A stretch of DNA of 36,960 bases from JBEICQ01 sp046297395 (GTDB taxonomy: Bacteria > Bacteroidota > Bacteroidia > UBA4408). The stretch spans positions 1-36,960 of the forward strand of contig JBKCNM010000086.1 in NCBI GenBank assembly GCA_046297395.1, in the 5' to 3' direction. Under the pieces are notes generated by a model. It was not told the DNA's origin and searched no databases. It worked only from the letters and a program-made list of their open reading frames with translations. Shown piece by piece: positions 7,928 to 18,367 of this stretch (positions within the stretch are counted from its first letter, which is position 1; each line of letters begins with the position of its first letter). The translations under genes and the position numbers were made by a program.

Positions 7928-10900
7928 ATGAAAAAAATTCTCATCTTTTTGTTTCTATTTGCCGGATTTCATGATTCCTTTTCACAATCTTCAGTAGCAT
8001 TGAATGCCCCCATCGGCGGAGAAAACTATACTGCCGGCTCAACACAGTTTATCATTTATACCACTACAAATATCAGTCAGCTGGCTATACGGTTTAGTCC
8101 TAACAATGGTCTTACCTGGAGCACGGTGGCCATCCAGAATGTGAGCGATGGACCGGGATTCTATTCCTGGAGCGTGCCGATGATCAGCACAAGCAATACC
8201 TGTTTGATCAAAACTGTAGACCTACAGGATACCCTGGTGACGGATGTCAGTAGCAATTTTACCATCACAGGTCCTGTGCTCACTTGTGTTGGCCCTTCTT
8301 CAGGGACAACCCTTACAGGCGGTGGCACAGGAATCATCTCATGGAGTTCCCAAAATCTTTCCGGAAGTGCAGCAGTTAAAATTGAGCTCAATACCGGAGA
8401 TACAAGTTGGTCAACTATTGTGGCCTCCACACCCAACGATGATTCCCTTTCATGGGCTGTTCCTTTGATTAACTCAACCAATTGCCGAATAAGAATTTCT
8501 CTTGTTGGCTCGCCGCAAATCTTCTGCACCACCAGCGTATTTTCCATTCAGCAGCCTGCTTCCTATACAATCACGGTTCCCAACGGGGGTGAGTTTTACC
8601 AAGCCGGAAATTCAATGCTCATCCAGTGGATTTCAGGAAACAATCTTTTTCCTGTTTTCCTTGAATATTCAACGGATGGCGGACTTACCTACAGCAATTT
8701 GGTTTCTAATATTACGAACACCAATTCATACCTGTGGACGATTCCTCCTCAAATTAATTCAGTAGCATGCAGAATCCGCATTTTTGATCCCAACGGTTAT
8801 ATGGATGAAAGCGATGCCAATTTTACCATCAGTCCCGTTTTTCCTTCCTGTATTTTGGATTATTCTCCCACCAATGCAGCGGTAAATGTGCCAACAACTA
8901 CAACACTAGGTTTTTTTTCTAATGAAACAGGCATTATTGGCTACAATATCTACTTTGGAACTTCACCCAATCCACCTTTGGTAGCAGCCAACTACAATAC
9001 TAATTCCTACAACCCGGGAGCATTGTCACCGGGTACCACTTATTACTGGAAAATCCTTCCCATCAATTCAATTGGAACAGCTGCAGGATGCGACACATGG
9101 AGTTTCACCACATCCGGCAATGCCAATAGTTATCTCATGAGTGATACCATCACGGTTACAAACTGTTCCGGTAATTTTTTCGACAGTGGTGGACCCAATG
9201 CCAACTACCAACCGGGCGAATCTTTTTCCAAGAATTTTTTTCCTTCCGTTGCCGGACAAGCAGTTCAAATGAATTTTTCACAGTTCAGTCTCACGCTGGG
9301 ATCCGGTTCACTCACGCTTTTTGATGGAACATCAACCAACGCTCCAATCATCGGCGTATTCACAGGTAGCCTTGCTCCGGGTACCATCACCGCCGGCAAT
9401 CCCTCCGGTGCCATCAAGGCAGTTTTTTCCAGTGGCTCCGGACAGTCTGCCGGCTGGGCAGCGCAAATTGCATGTGTGGCCCAAAACGACGCAATTTTTC
9501 TGTTAAGTCCTGATGGTGGGAATGCACTTACGGCAGGAACAACTTATAACATTGAATGGACCTATCAGAATGTCTATGCAATAAACATATCCTATTCCAT
9601 TGATGGAGGGGTAAATTACACACCTATTGTAAGTAATTATAGTGTGCAAAACGGCGTCAACTCTTATGCCTGGAATGTGCCTTTCACGCTCTCCTCCAAC
9701 TGCAAAGTAAAAATTGAAAATGCTGCGGATCCCTCAGTTTTTGATGTTTCAAGTTCCGCTTTTTTCATCGTATCCGGTTCATCCACCATCGCATTGTTGT
9801 TTCCTAATGGCGGACAAACAGTGAGCGCAGGAGGCAACCTGGAAATTATTTACGAGCAAAGTGGGACCTCAGTGGTAAACATCAGTTATTCGACCAATGG
9901 TGGATTGAGCTATACACCCATCATCAATAACCAGATATTTATTGGTGCTCAGGCAAACTATATCTGGACTGTTCCCAACACTCCCTCTAACCAATGTCTC
10001 ATCAAAGTACAAAACGCTCTCGATACGAATGTTTTTGATGTTTCTGATGCTTACTTCACAATCACAGGTACGAACCAGTCTGTTTTACTGAATGCGCCAA
10101 ACGGAGGCGAAAATTACCAGGTGGGCACAGGTATATACATCAACTGGATTCAAAACAGTGTATTTCCCGTAGACATTTTTTACAGTTATGACGGAGGCTT
10201 CAACTACGATCTCATTGTGAGCAATTATAATAGCGCTTCCACCACAGGTTCATTTTATTGGATAGTGCCCAATACGCCGGCATTCTCCTGCCTCATGAAA
10301 ATTCAGAGCAGCAACAATGCCGCCATCTTTGATCTTTCTGATGCAGCTTTTACCATCAGCACAGCACCCTCCACAATGGCTGTTAATTATCCAAATGGAG
10401 GGGAAACACTGAATGCCGGTTCCTCCGTAACGCTCCAATGGGGTCAATCGAGTCAGGGTCAGGTTCAATTGAGCTACTCCATTAACGGGGGGGCTTCTTA
10501 TTTACCCATTGTGGCTTCCTATTCAGCCACCGCAGGCAGCAACTTTTATCAATGGACAGTTCCCACAACACCTTCAAACAATTGCAAATTCAAGGTGCAA
10601 AGCCTGATGGATACAAGTGTAAACGACGCAAGCAATGGACTGTTTTCCATCGTCACTGCTTCACCAAGTATCAACCTGCAGTATCCAGATGGCGGACAAT
10701 CTTTTGTGCCCGGGCAAAATGTTGAAATTCTATGGCAATCATCAAACATCAACAACCTTAAGCTCTATTATTCCACAGATGCCGGAAATACATGGTCTCT
10801 CATTGCATCCAATGTAAATGCCAACGATGGTTTTTATATCTGGACAGTTCCCAATGTTTCTTCCACACAATGCAGGGTAAAAGTAACTGACGGTAACAAT

Positions 10901-13900
10901 GCACAAACCTTTGATGCCAGCAGTTTTAATTTTACCATACAGCAATCACAACCATCTCTTACACTCCTCTATCCCAATGGAGGGGAAGGGCTGGCAACGG
11001 GAAGCACGGTATATATCAGTTGGAGTGCATCCAATGTGGCCAATATAAAAATTGAATATTCAAACAACGGAGGGACTTCTTGGAATTTGATTACAAATTC
11101 AATTCCAGCAGCAAATAATTACTATGCATGGACAGTTCCCAATACTCCATCAGCCAACTGCAAGATACGAATCAGTGATGCCGGCAACAATGCAGTCTCA
11201 GACCAAAGCAATGGAACCTTTGTAATCAGCAGTCCTTCCATTACCCTGAACACTCCAAACGGAGGCGAATCATATGTGGGAGGGAATTATGCCAACATCA
11301 CATGGAATGCATCTGCCACCTCATCCTTGGCAAGTCTCTATTTCTCTCAAAATGCCGGTATCACCTGGAATCAGATTGCCGATGTGAATTCATCACAAGG
11401 AATAAATACCTATCAATGGCTCATTCCTAATATCAGTTCCAGCCAATGTCGCATCAAGGTTGCTGATTATTACAACAGCTCCGTTCAGGATTTCAGCAAT
11501 GCCAATTTTAACATCCAGGAAGCACCTCCAAGCATCAGCCTCAACTACCCGAATGGGGGAGAGGTTTTTGTTGCAGGGAGCCAAGCCTATATCAGTTGGT
11601 ATAGTCTTTCCATTAACTCCCTGAAAATTGAGTTTTCTGCCAATGGCGGAACCTCCTGGAACCTCCTGGAATCTTCCTTTCCTGCTGCCCAGGGGTATTA
11701 TCTGTGGAATGTACCTAATCTTCCTTCCCTTAACTGCAAGGTGAGAGTAAGCAGTGCAGGAAATGCAAATGTTTCTGATGTAAGCAATGCATCCTTTAGT
11801 ATTGTTCTTCCTTCTATCACCCTTACTGCTCCCAATGGAGGAGAAAGTATTTCAGGTTTTGGCAATACACAAATCACATGGACTGCCTCTCAACTTCCCG
11901 GTTCTTATGTGGACCTGGAGTATACCATTAACAACGGATTGAGCTGGACATATATCGTCTCCGGCATATACAATGGCGGTTCTTACTCCTGGCAAGTACC
12001 CAATACTCCCTCTTCCCAATGTCGAGTGAGGGTTTCCTGTTACGGATTTAACAATATTCAGGACATCAGCAACAATGTGTTTACGATTACAGCAGCAGCC
12101 TCTTCCATCATGGTAATTTCACCCAATGGCGGTGAAGTTTTTGGTGCAGGATCCTCTGAATACATACAATGGGATAGCCAAAATATCTCAGCGGTTACCA
12201 TTGATTATTCCACAGATGGTGGAAACAATTTTACACAGGTTGCCACGAATGTTCCTAATTACGGATACTATCTGTGGACAATTCCCTCAACAGTATCAAC
12301 GCAATGCAAAATCAAGGTATCCGATGCATCCAACCTCTCTACTTCTGATGTAAGCAATGATCTATTCTCCATTTTGAATCCGGGCATCAGCTTAGTTGAT
12401 CCGAATGGCGGGGAGATTTATACAGGAAACAGCACTGCTACGGCAAGCTATGTTGCCTCAGGTATTTCTAATTACTTGAACCTTGAATTGTCAACAGACT
12501 CAATGAGTTCATGGAGTGCTCTGGCCACCGGTATGTATAATATGGGTGCTGCTGAATGGCAGGTTCCCAATCTTTCTTCCAATCGCTGTTTCCTCAGAAT
12601 CAGTGATTTTTTCAACGCCAATATTTCAGACACCAGCAATGCAAGATTTTCCATCATTCCTGCCTCTCCCTCAATTACCTTGTATGCTCCAAACGGAGGT
12701 GAGACTTTTGCTTCCGGTCAGGAAACAAGTATTTTCTGGAGCGCAACATCCATCGCACAAATAAAGATTGAATTTTCTTCGGATGGCGGAACAAGCTATA
12801 CAACCATAGCATCTGCGGTTGATGCAACAATGGGCTTCTATTCATGGAATGTGCCGGGTACACCCTCCTCAAATTGTAGGATTCGCATCAGCGATGCAGC
12901 TAATAACTCCCTTTCAGATGCAAGCCTGAATACTTTTTCAATTGTGGCGCCATTCATTGAAGTGCTTTATCCCAACGGAGGAGAAGAATTTATTTCCGGA
13001 CAGGGTTATTACCTGCAATGGAGTTCCATTGGCATTGACAATGTGAAAATTGAATTCTCTCTGAATGCAGGCAGCACATGGACGATGATAGAGAATTCAA
13101 TAAGTAATACAGGATACTATTACTGGATCGTTCCTCAAATCAGTTCAAATCTCTGCAGGATAAGAGTTACCAAAGCAGGCGCACTTATACCATCTGACGC
13201 CAGCAATGCAGATTTCAGTATTTCTATTCCATCGCCTCAAATCTTTGTATTTGAACCGCAGCAAGGTCAGGAATACTATACAGGCTCCTCTATATACATT
13301 TCCTGGTTTGCCACTTCTGTTAATGCCGTAAACATCGACTTGTCGATTAACGGCGGTTCCACTTGGTCAAACCTTGTATCCAATGTGCCCGCCAACAATG
13401 GATATATCTTCACGAGTCTGCCGTCCACTCAAACTGAAAACGCACTTGTACGGGTGAGAAGTGAAAGCGATTCTCTTGTTGTGGGGTTCAGTGATATCTT
13501 CAGCATAGTAACGCCCACGCCTGCCATCAATCTTATTCAGCCTAATGGTGGTCAGGTGCTTCAATCCGGATCCTTGTATCCCATTGTATGGAGTGCAGCT
13601 AATTTGGATTGCTTCCGGTTGAGCTTTTCTTCCGACAATGGAAACACATGGAATCTGATAGCTGATAACCTCATTCAGGATATCTATTACTGGGGAGTTC
13701 CTCCGGTAGTTTCTTCAAGCTGCCTGATAAAAGTTGAAAGTTGTTTCGGACAATTCTCCGCTATCAGTGCATCTGTATTCAGCATTGGTCCGCCTGTTGC
13801 GAACAACAATACCCTTGCCATTGATTCTCTGCTTCAGCATGTAATTTGCAAAGGAGACTCGCTGCACATCTATTATACAGCATCCGGTAATTACGCTGCG

Positions 13901-15532
13901 AATAATTATTTTATCGTAGAAATCTCAGACGGAAGCGGAAGTTTTTCCAATCCGCTTGTCATTGGTTCTGCTTTGAGCCAGGACTTGAATGGGCTGCTGA
14001 GTGTTCAGGTTCCTTTTACACTTTCCAATGGTAGCAACTACAGGGTCAGAATCCGTTCAACGGAATTGCCTTCTGTTTCTTCTCCAAACAACCAAAGCAT
14101 TGTTATCAGGGGAGCAGAAGCGGACTTTTTTATCACAAATCCTGCAGAGGTATATTACCTCCCGCAAAATGGTGTTGTCAATTTTAGTGCATCCAGCAGC
14201 ACAGGTGGAATCGATACATGGTTCTGGGAATTCGGGGATGGAAGCACAGGTTTTGGGCAGGAAGTTACTCATGTCTACAACGACATTGTGTATTTTACAG
14301 TAAGTCTCACCGTGCAGGATTCATCCGGTTGTTCCTTTACCCGAACTTATCCCAACATGGTGCATACGGAATATTATCTGAATAATGATGTTGTTTTTGA
14401 TGCGGATTCCGCTAGCATTACTTCTGTATCCTTTGTTGATGCATTCAAGGGATGCTATACCTTAAGTAATGGTAAGTGCTATGTAACCTCTGATGGCGGA
14501 AATTCATGGAGTGAATCCCAAACCGGTCTTTCAGCCCAAACCTCGCTGATGGGAGCATCCCTCAATCAAGGAGCATGGTTTGTTACAGGTGCCAATGGCA
14601 CAATGCTTCGCTCCAACAACCAGGGAACGACCTGGGAAACACAGCTTTTGGGCACAAACGAAACCATTCTTGCTTCTGATTTTACTACTCCAACAAATGG
14701 CCTCGCTGTTGGTACAAATGGAACTATGCTCAAATACAATGGCAGCAACTGGACGAATGTCAATGCAGACAATTCACTTGGGTCTTCGCATATGCGGGCT
14801 GTTGCCTTTGCCGACACCAATACAGCTGTGGCAGTGGGCGATAACGGTACCATTAACAGATTGTTCAATGGCAACTGGCAAACTATTGTAAATACCGATA
14901 CCAATACATATACCTCTGTTTCATTCTCAGATTCAGTGACTGGCTTTATCACAACTTCCGACGGCCGCATGCTGCGCACAAGCAACGCAGGCGAGACCTG
15001 GAATGTAGCCATGCCTCCGGCGGGTGCCATGCTTAGGTGTGTGAGTGCAGAAGATGGATTTGTATGTGCGGTAGGAGACCACGGACTTGCATTTGTTTCC
15101 GAGGATAACGGGAATACCTTTGCCCGTTATGGCGTGGGTTCTACAGAAACACTCTATGGTGTAAAAGCGAGAAGACGGAGGGGCTACATCGGTGGCAATG
15201 GAGGAACAGGCAGAGCATTTGGCGCTTTGCCGGATACCTCCGGAGGCACATCTATCAGAGAAATTGGAATGCATCAGACTTCTGTGATGACCTTGCAACC
15301 CAATCCTGCCAGAGAGGTGATTACCCTCTCGGGTGAGTGCCTTGCCAACGAAACCTACACCATAGAAATTGTTGATGCCCGAGGAGGTGCCTTGATTGAA
15401 CAGTCTTTTCAACAGTCAGCTACAAAGTACAAGGTGATGCTGGATATCAGCAAACTATCCGCAGGGATCTATTTTGTGAGGTTAATAGGCAAAGAGGTAA
15501 CTATCACCAAACGATTATCAGTGGTTAAATAA
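7928..15532 (+). CDS. Giant secreted multidomain surface protein with about 18 Ig-like repeats and a T9SS sorting domain
   Basis: The protein has 2534 residues. It begins with a signal peptide (MKKILIFLFLFAGFHDSFSQ). Repeats of about 96 residues follow, each built as PNGGE..., then I.W, then YS.NGG.TW..I, then Y.W.VP...S..C.IKV.D, ending in SNA.FSI; they resemble the Kre9/KNH-type beta-sandwich. Three copies come first, then a fibronectin-III-like domain (about 308-394), a CUB-like domain (about 404-516) and fifteen more repeats (about 521-1954). Next are a further beta domain (1956-2064), a PKD domain with FWEFGDGS (2066-2151) and a Ycf48/BNR-like propeller with Asp boxes such as SDGGNSW and SNAGETW (2156-2433). 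The last 80 residues (QPNPAREVITLSG ... GIYFVRLIGKEVTITKRLSVVK) are a type A T9SS sorting domain. The protein is therefore predicted to be exported and anchored at, or released from, the cell surface. No enzyme domain is seen; adhesion or matrix binding is likely. The promoter is unclear, and a strong terminator follows. Confidence 0.93.
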   Translation: MKKILIFLFLFAGFHDSFSQSSVALNAPIGGENYTAGSTQFIIYTTTNISQLAIRFSPNNGLTWSTVAIQNVSDGPGFYSWSVPMISTSNTCLIKTVDLQDTLVTDVSSNFTITGPVLTCVGPSSGTTLTGGGTGIISWSSQNLSGSAAVKIELNTGDTSWSTIVASTPNDDSLSWAVPLINSTNCRIRISLVGSPQIFCTTSVFSIQQPASYTITVPNGGEFYQAGNSMLIQWISGNNLFPVFLEYSTDGGLTYSNLVSNITNTNSYLWTIPPQINSVACRIRIFDPNGYMDESDANFTISPVFPSCILDYSPTNAAVNVPTTTTLGFFSNETGIIGYNIYFGTSPNPPLVAANYNTNSYNPGALSPGTTYYWKILPINSIGTAAGCDTWSFTTSGNANSYLMSDTITVTNCSGNFFDSGGPNANYQPGESFSKNFFPSVAGQAVQMNFSQFSLTLGSGSLTLFDGTSTNAPIIGVFTGSLAPGTITAGNPSGAIKAVFSSGSGQSAGWAAQIACVAQNDAIFLLSPDGGNALTAGTTYNIEWTYQNVYAINISYSIDGGVNYTPIVSNYSVQNGVNSYAWNVPFTLSSNCKVKIENAADPSVFDVSSSAFFIVSGSSTIALLFPNGGQTVSAGGNLEIIYEQSGTSVVNISYSTNGGLSYTPIINNQIFIGAQANYIWTVPNTPSNQCLIKVQNALDTNVFDVSDAYFTITGTNQSVLLNAPNGGENYQVGTGIYINWIQNSVFPVDIFYSYDGGFNYDLIVSNYNSASTTGSFYWIVPNTPAFSCLMKIQSSNNAAIFDLSDAAFTISTAPSTMAVNYPNGGETLNAGSSVTLQWGQSSQGQVQLSYSINGGASYLPIVASYSATAGSNFYQWTVPTTPSNNCKFKVQSLMDTSVNDASNGLFSIVTASPSINLQYPDGGQSFVPGQNVEILWQSSNINNLKLYYSTDAGNTWSLIASNVNANDGFYIWTVPNVSSTQCRVKVTDGNNAQTFDASSFNFTIQQSQPSLTLLYPNGGEGLATGSTVYISWSASNVANIKIEYSNNGGTSWNLITNSIPAANNYYAWTVPNTPSANCKIRISDAGNNAVSDQSNGTFVISSPSITLNTPNGGESYVGGNYANITWNASATSSLASLYFSQNAGITWNQIADVNSSQGINTYQWLIPNISSSQCRIKVADYYNSSVQDFSNANFNIQEAPPSISLNYPNGGEVFVAGSQAYISWYSLSINSLKIEFSANGGTSWNLLESSFPAAQGYYLWNVPNLPSLNCKVRVSSAGNANVSDVSNASFSIVLPSITLTAPNGGESISGFGNTQITWTASQLPGSYVDLEYTINNGLSWTYIVSGIYNGGSYSWQVPNTPSSQCRVRVSCYGFNNIQDISNNVFTITAAASSIMVISPNGGEVFGAGSSEYIQWDSQNISAVTIDYSTDGGNNFTQVATNVPNYGYYLWTIPSTVSTQCKIKVSDASNLSTSDVSNDLFSILNPGISLVDPNGGEIYTGNSTATASYVASGISNYLNLELSTDSMSSWSALATGMYNMGAAEWQVPNLSSNRCFLRISDFFNANISDTSNARFSIIPASPSITLYAPNGGETFASGQETSIFWSATSIAQIKIEFSSDGGTSYTTIASAVDATMGFYSWNVPGTPSSNCRIRISDAANNSLSDASLNTFSIVAPFIEVLYPNGGEEFISGQGYYLQWSSIGIDNVKIEFSLNAGSTWTMIENSISNTGYYYWIVPQISSNLCRIRVTKAGALIPSDASNADFSISIPSPQIFVFEPQQGQEYYTGSSIYISWFATSVNAVNIDLSINGGSTWSNLVSNVPANNGYIFTSLPSTQTENALVRVRSESDSLVVGFSDIFSIVTPTPAINLIQPNGGQVLQSGSLYPIVWSAANLDCFRLSFSSDNGNTWNLIADNLIQDIYYWGVPPVVSSSCLIKVESCFGQFSAISASVFSIGPPVANNNTLAIDSLLQHVICKGDSLHIYYTASGNYAANNYFIVEISDGSGSFSNPLVIGSALSQDLNGLLSVQVPFTLSNGSNYRVRIRSTELPSVSSPNNQSIVIRGAEADFFITNPAEVYYLPQNGVVNFSASSSTGGIDTWFWEFGDGSTGFGQEVTHVYNDIVYFTVSLTVQDSSGCSFTRTYPNMVHTEYYLNNDVVFDADSASITSVSFVDAFKGCYTLSNGKCYVTSDGGNSWSESQTGLSAQTSLMGASLNQGAWFVTGANGTMLRSNNQGTTWETQLLGTNETILASDFTTPTNGLAVGTNGTMLKYNGSNWTNVNADNSLGSSHMRAVAFADTNTAVAVGDNGTINRLFNGNWQTIVNTDTNTYTSVSFSDSVTGFITTSDGRMLRTSNAGETWNVAMPPAGAMLRCVSAEDGFVCAVGDHGLAFVSEDNGNTFARYGVGSTETLYGVKARRRRGYIGGNGGTGRAFGALPDTSGGTSIREIGMHQTSVMTLQPNPAREVITLSGECLANETYTIEIVDARGGALIEQSFQQSATKYKVMLDISKLSAGIYFVRLIGKEVTITKRLSVVK
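9490..13790 (+). repeat. Fifteen consecutive Ig-like repeat units of about 287 bp each within the giant surface protein gene
   Basis: Units begin near 9490, 9780, 10075, 10370, 10660, 10950, 11240, 11530, 11810, 12100, 12380, 12665, 12950, 13235 and 13520. Each starts with a P(N/D)GG(E/Q)-type motif, except one unit with PQQGQ. The periodicity is strong at the protein level, but the nucleotide sequences have diverged, so this is an old array rather than a recent expansion. Three more units lie upstream at about 7990-8850. Confidence 0.85.
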
Positions 15533-15552
15533 GCCAATCATTTAAAACATGC

Positions 15553-15581
15553 AAAAGACCGCCTGTAATGGGCGGTCTTTT
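15553..15581 (+). terminator. Rho-independent terminator after the giant surface protein gene
   Basis: AAAAGACCGCC and GGCGGTCTTTT pair perfectly (11 bp) around a 7-base loop and are followed by GTTTTA. It lies 20 bases after the stop codon. Confidence 0.88.
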
Positions 15582-15654
15582 GTTTTATGGGTAGATTAGC
15601 CCGGTTTTAGGACTATTAACAACTTTGGGTGTAAAAAAAATGGTGATAACCCGC

Positions 15655-15682
15655 TTTGTTCTGTTCGATAGACATATATTTG
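15655..15682 (+). promoter_or_regulatory. Promoter for clpC (TTTG - 16 - TATATTTG)
   Basis: TATATTTG at 15675-15682 is an exact -7 box, and TTTG at 15655-15658 is a plausible, slightly close -33 box. The leader to the clpC ATG would be about 87 bases. I see no CtsR- or CIRCE-like repeat in it. Confidence 0.55.
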
Positions 15683-15775
15683 GCATGTACAGCAAAACTT
15701 GTCCATGTGCTCTGTCGTAAAAACTGACAAGAAACGCATGGCATCAATTTTGAAATAACTTAACCATCGATACAC

Positions 15776-18322
15776 ATGGAAGCAAAATTTTCTCAAAGAC
15801 TCAAAGATGTAATCACCTTCAGTCGCGAAGAAGCACTTCGTCTGGGTCATGATTACCTGGGTCCCGAACATCTGCTGCTTGGCATCATCCGTGAAGGTGA
15901 AGGCATGGCAGTTCAAATCCTTACCAGTCTTGGCCTAGATCTCATGGAGTTGAGACGCAACCTGGAGAGCATGGTAAAAACCAACTTCAGCAAGCCGGTA
16001 AGCAACCTGGGGCAATTGCCACTGATTAAACAAACAGAAAGAGCACTTAAAATCACTTATCTTGAAGCAAGACTCTTTAAGTCCGAATGGATAGAAACTG
16101 AACATTTGCTCTTGTCTATTCTTAAAGTGGATGACAATGTGGCAGCAACTGTGCTCAATCGTTACAATGTTAACTATGATATTGTGAAACGAGAATTGGA
16201 TTTGCTCTTGGCAAACCCGAACCGACAAAATCCGGATATCAAAAATGAAATGCCCGGAAATGCCGGAGAGGAAGACGGGGAGGATGAAAGCAGCACATTT
16301 GGTTCGGCCAAAAAACCTGTGGATCCCAAATCCAAAACACCCGTACTCGATAATTTTGGTCGGGATCTAACCCGCCAAGCTGAGGATGGTAAGTTGGATC
16401 CGATTGTAGGTCGTGAAAAAGAAATTGAAAGGGTGTCCCAAATTTTGTCCAGACGCAAAAAAAACAACCCTATTTTGATTGGTGAACCCGGTGTGGGTAA
16501 ATCTGCCATTGCAGAAGGGCTTGCTTTGCGAATTGTACAGAAAAAAGTTTCCCGTGTGCTTTTTGGCAAAAGAGTCGTTACGCTCGACCTGGCCTCCTTG
16601 GTGGCAGGAACCAAATACCGCGGACAATTTGAAGAGCGAATGAAAGCAGTGATGAATGAACTGGAAAAATCTCCCGATGTCATTCTTTTTATCGATGAAA
16701 TTCATACCATCATTGGTGCAGGTGGAGCATCCGGTTCGCTCGACGCAAGCAATATGTTCAAGCCGGCCCTCGCAAGAGGAGAAATCCAGTGCATCGGCGC
16801 CACCACACTTGATGAATACAGACAGTATATCGAAAAGGACGGAGCGCTTGAAAGACGCTTTCAAAAAGTGCTGATTGAACCGGCCACAGAAGAAGAAACA
16901 ATTCAGATTCTGAACAACATCAAACCCAAGTACGAAGATCACCACAATGTAACATTTACCGATGAAGCATTAAAGGCATGTGTTACACTCACCCAGCGAT
17001 ATATCAGCGATAGACATCTGCCCGATAAGGCCATTGATGCCCTCGACGAAGTGGGTGCCCGCGTGCACATCACCAATATCAAAGTGCCTCAAAACATTAC
17101 TGATATTGAGAAAAAAATTGAAGACATCAAGGAAGAAAAAAACCGTGTTGTCCGATCCCAGAAATATGAAGAAGCAGCCAAGCTCCGCGACACCGAAAGA
17201 CAATTGCAGGAACAATTGGAGGCAGCCAAAAAAGTATGGGAAGAAGAAACACGAAACAATCGTGAAATTGTAAATGAAGATCATGTGGCAGAAGTAGTGG
17301 CAATGATGACCGGTATTCCCGTGCAAAGAATTGCCGCCAATGAAGGAGAGAAACTGCTGAAGATGTATGAATTGCTCGAAGGCAAAGTGATTGGGCAAAA
17401 TGAAGCAATCAAAAAGATTGTAAAAGCCATTCAGAGAAATCGTGCAGGACTAAAAGATCCCAATAAACCCATAGGTTCTTTTATTTTCCTGGGACCTACC
17501 GGTGTGGGGAAAACGCAGCTTGCCAAGATTCTTAGTAAATATTTGTTCGACAGTGAAGATGCACTCATTCGAATTGACATGAGTGAATACATGGAAAAGT
17601 TTGCCGTATCCCGCCTTATCGGAGCCCCTCCCGGATATGTTGGATACGAGGAAGGCGGACAGTTAACCGAAAAAGTGCGTCGCAAACCCTATTCAGTGGT
17701 GCTCCTCGATGAAATTGAAAAAGCCCATCCGGATGTATTCAATCTCTTGCTGCAATTACTCGATGACGGACAGCTCACTGATAGTCTCGGAAGAAAGGTG
17801 GATTTTAAAAATACCATCGTCATCATGACCTCAAATATCGGTTCAAGACAATTGAAAGACTTTGGCCAGGGCGTTGGATTCTCCACCAGTGCAAGAGCAG
17901 CCTCTGCCGATGCGCATGCAAAAAGCGTGGTGGAAAGTGCCCTTAAAAAGGCTTTTGCACCCGAGTTCCTCAACCGGATTGATGACATCATCATGTTTAA
18001 TCCCCTTACAAAAGAGGATATCCACAAAATCATTGACATCGAATTGGCGAACCTATTTAAGCGGGTTGAAAACCTCGGATTCAAAATCAAACTCACCAAT
18101 AAGGCAAAAGACTTTGTTGCCGATAAGGGTTATGATCCCAATTTTGGTGCAAGACCGCTGAAACGAGCCAGTCAGAAGTATCTGGAAGATCCACTTGCAG
18201 AAGAAATCATTAAAAGCAAATTGTCTGAAGGCGATGTGGTGGAAGTTGATTTCGATGAATCAGCACAGCAAGTAACCGTGAATACGGTGAAGGCAAAAAA
18301 GAAAAAAACAAAGGAAGAGTAA
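15776..18322 (+). CDS. clpC: ATP-dependent Clp protease ATP-binding subunit ClpC
   Basis: This is a Hsp100 unfoldase of 848 residues that feeds proteins into ClpP. It has a double Clp-N repeat domain (about 1-145, FSREEALRLGHDYLGPEHLLLGII), a first AAA+ module with Walker A GEPGVGKS (236-243), and a UVR-like coiled middle segment (RSQKYEEAAKLRDTE, about 459). A second AAA+ module follows with Walker A GPTGVGKT (573-580), then the Clp D2-small domain. The UVR-containing middle region and overall length mark it as ClpC rather than ClpA or ClpB. A charged Lys/Glu tail ends the protein. The gene stands alone between two strong terminators with its own promoter. Confidence 0.95.
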   Translation: MEAKFSQRLKDVITFSREEALRLGHDYLGPEHLLLGIIREGEGMAVQILTSLGLDLMELRRNLESMVKTNFSKPVSNLGQLPLIKQTERALKITYLEARLFKSEWIETEHLLLSILKVDDNVAATVLNRYNVNYDIVKRELDLLLANPNRQNPDIKNEMPGNAGEEDGEDESSTFGSAKKPVDPKSKTPVLDNFGRDLTRQAEDGKLDPIVGREKEIERVSQILSRRKKNNPILIGEPGVGKSAIAEGLALRIVQKKVSRVLFGKRVVTLDLASLVAGTKYRGQFEERMKAVMNELEKSPDVILFIDEIHTIIGAGGASGSLDASNMFKPALARGEIQCIGATTLDEYRQYIEKDGALERRFQKVLIEPATEEETIQILNNIKPKYEDHHNVTFTDEALKACVTLTQRYISDRHLPDKAIDALDEVGARVHITNIKVPQNITDIEKKIEDIKEEKNRVVRSQKYEEAAKLRDTERQLQEQLEAAKKVWEEETRNNREIVNEDHVAEVVAMMTGIPVQRIAANEGEKLLKMYELLEGKVIGQNEAIKKIVKAIQRNRAGLKDPNKPIGSFIFLGPTGVGKTQLAKILSKYLFDSEDALIRIDMSEYMEKFAVSRLIGAPPGYVGYEEGGQLTEKVRRKPYSVVLLDEIEKAHPDVFNLLLQLLDDGQLTDSLGRKVDFKNTIVIMTSNIGSRQLKDFGQGVGFSTSARAASADAHAKSVVESALKKAFAPEFLNRIDDIIMFNPLTKEDIHKIIDIELANLFKRVENLGFKIKLTNKAKDFVADKGYDPNFGARPLKRASQKYLEDPLAEEIIKSKLSEGDVVEVDFDESAQQVTVNTVKAKKKKTKEE

Positions 18323-18330
18323 AAGAAGAG

Positions 18331-18350
18331 AAAGACCGGAAACGGTCTTT
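18331..18350 (+). terminator. Rho-independent terminator after clpC
   Basis: AAAGACCG and CGGTCTTT pair perfectly around a GAAA tetraloop and are followed by GTTTTT. It lies 8 bases after the clpC stop. Confidence 0.88.
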
Positions 18351-18367
18351 GTTTTTGCCACTAAACC

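Noticed and set aside
11651..11670. Tandem 10-base duplication (ACCTCCTGGA twice) inside the giant gene
   Set aside because: In frame with conserved Trp-Asn-Leu residues of the repeat fold; looks like chance rather than a recent slippage event.
14566..15030. Minus-strand open frame of 154 codons opposite the propeller domain
   Set aside because: Antisense shadow of the giant protein; no start signals.
16367..16945. Minus-strand open frame of 192 codons opposite clpC
   Set aside because: Antisense of the conserved first AAA+ module; explained by codon bias of clpC.
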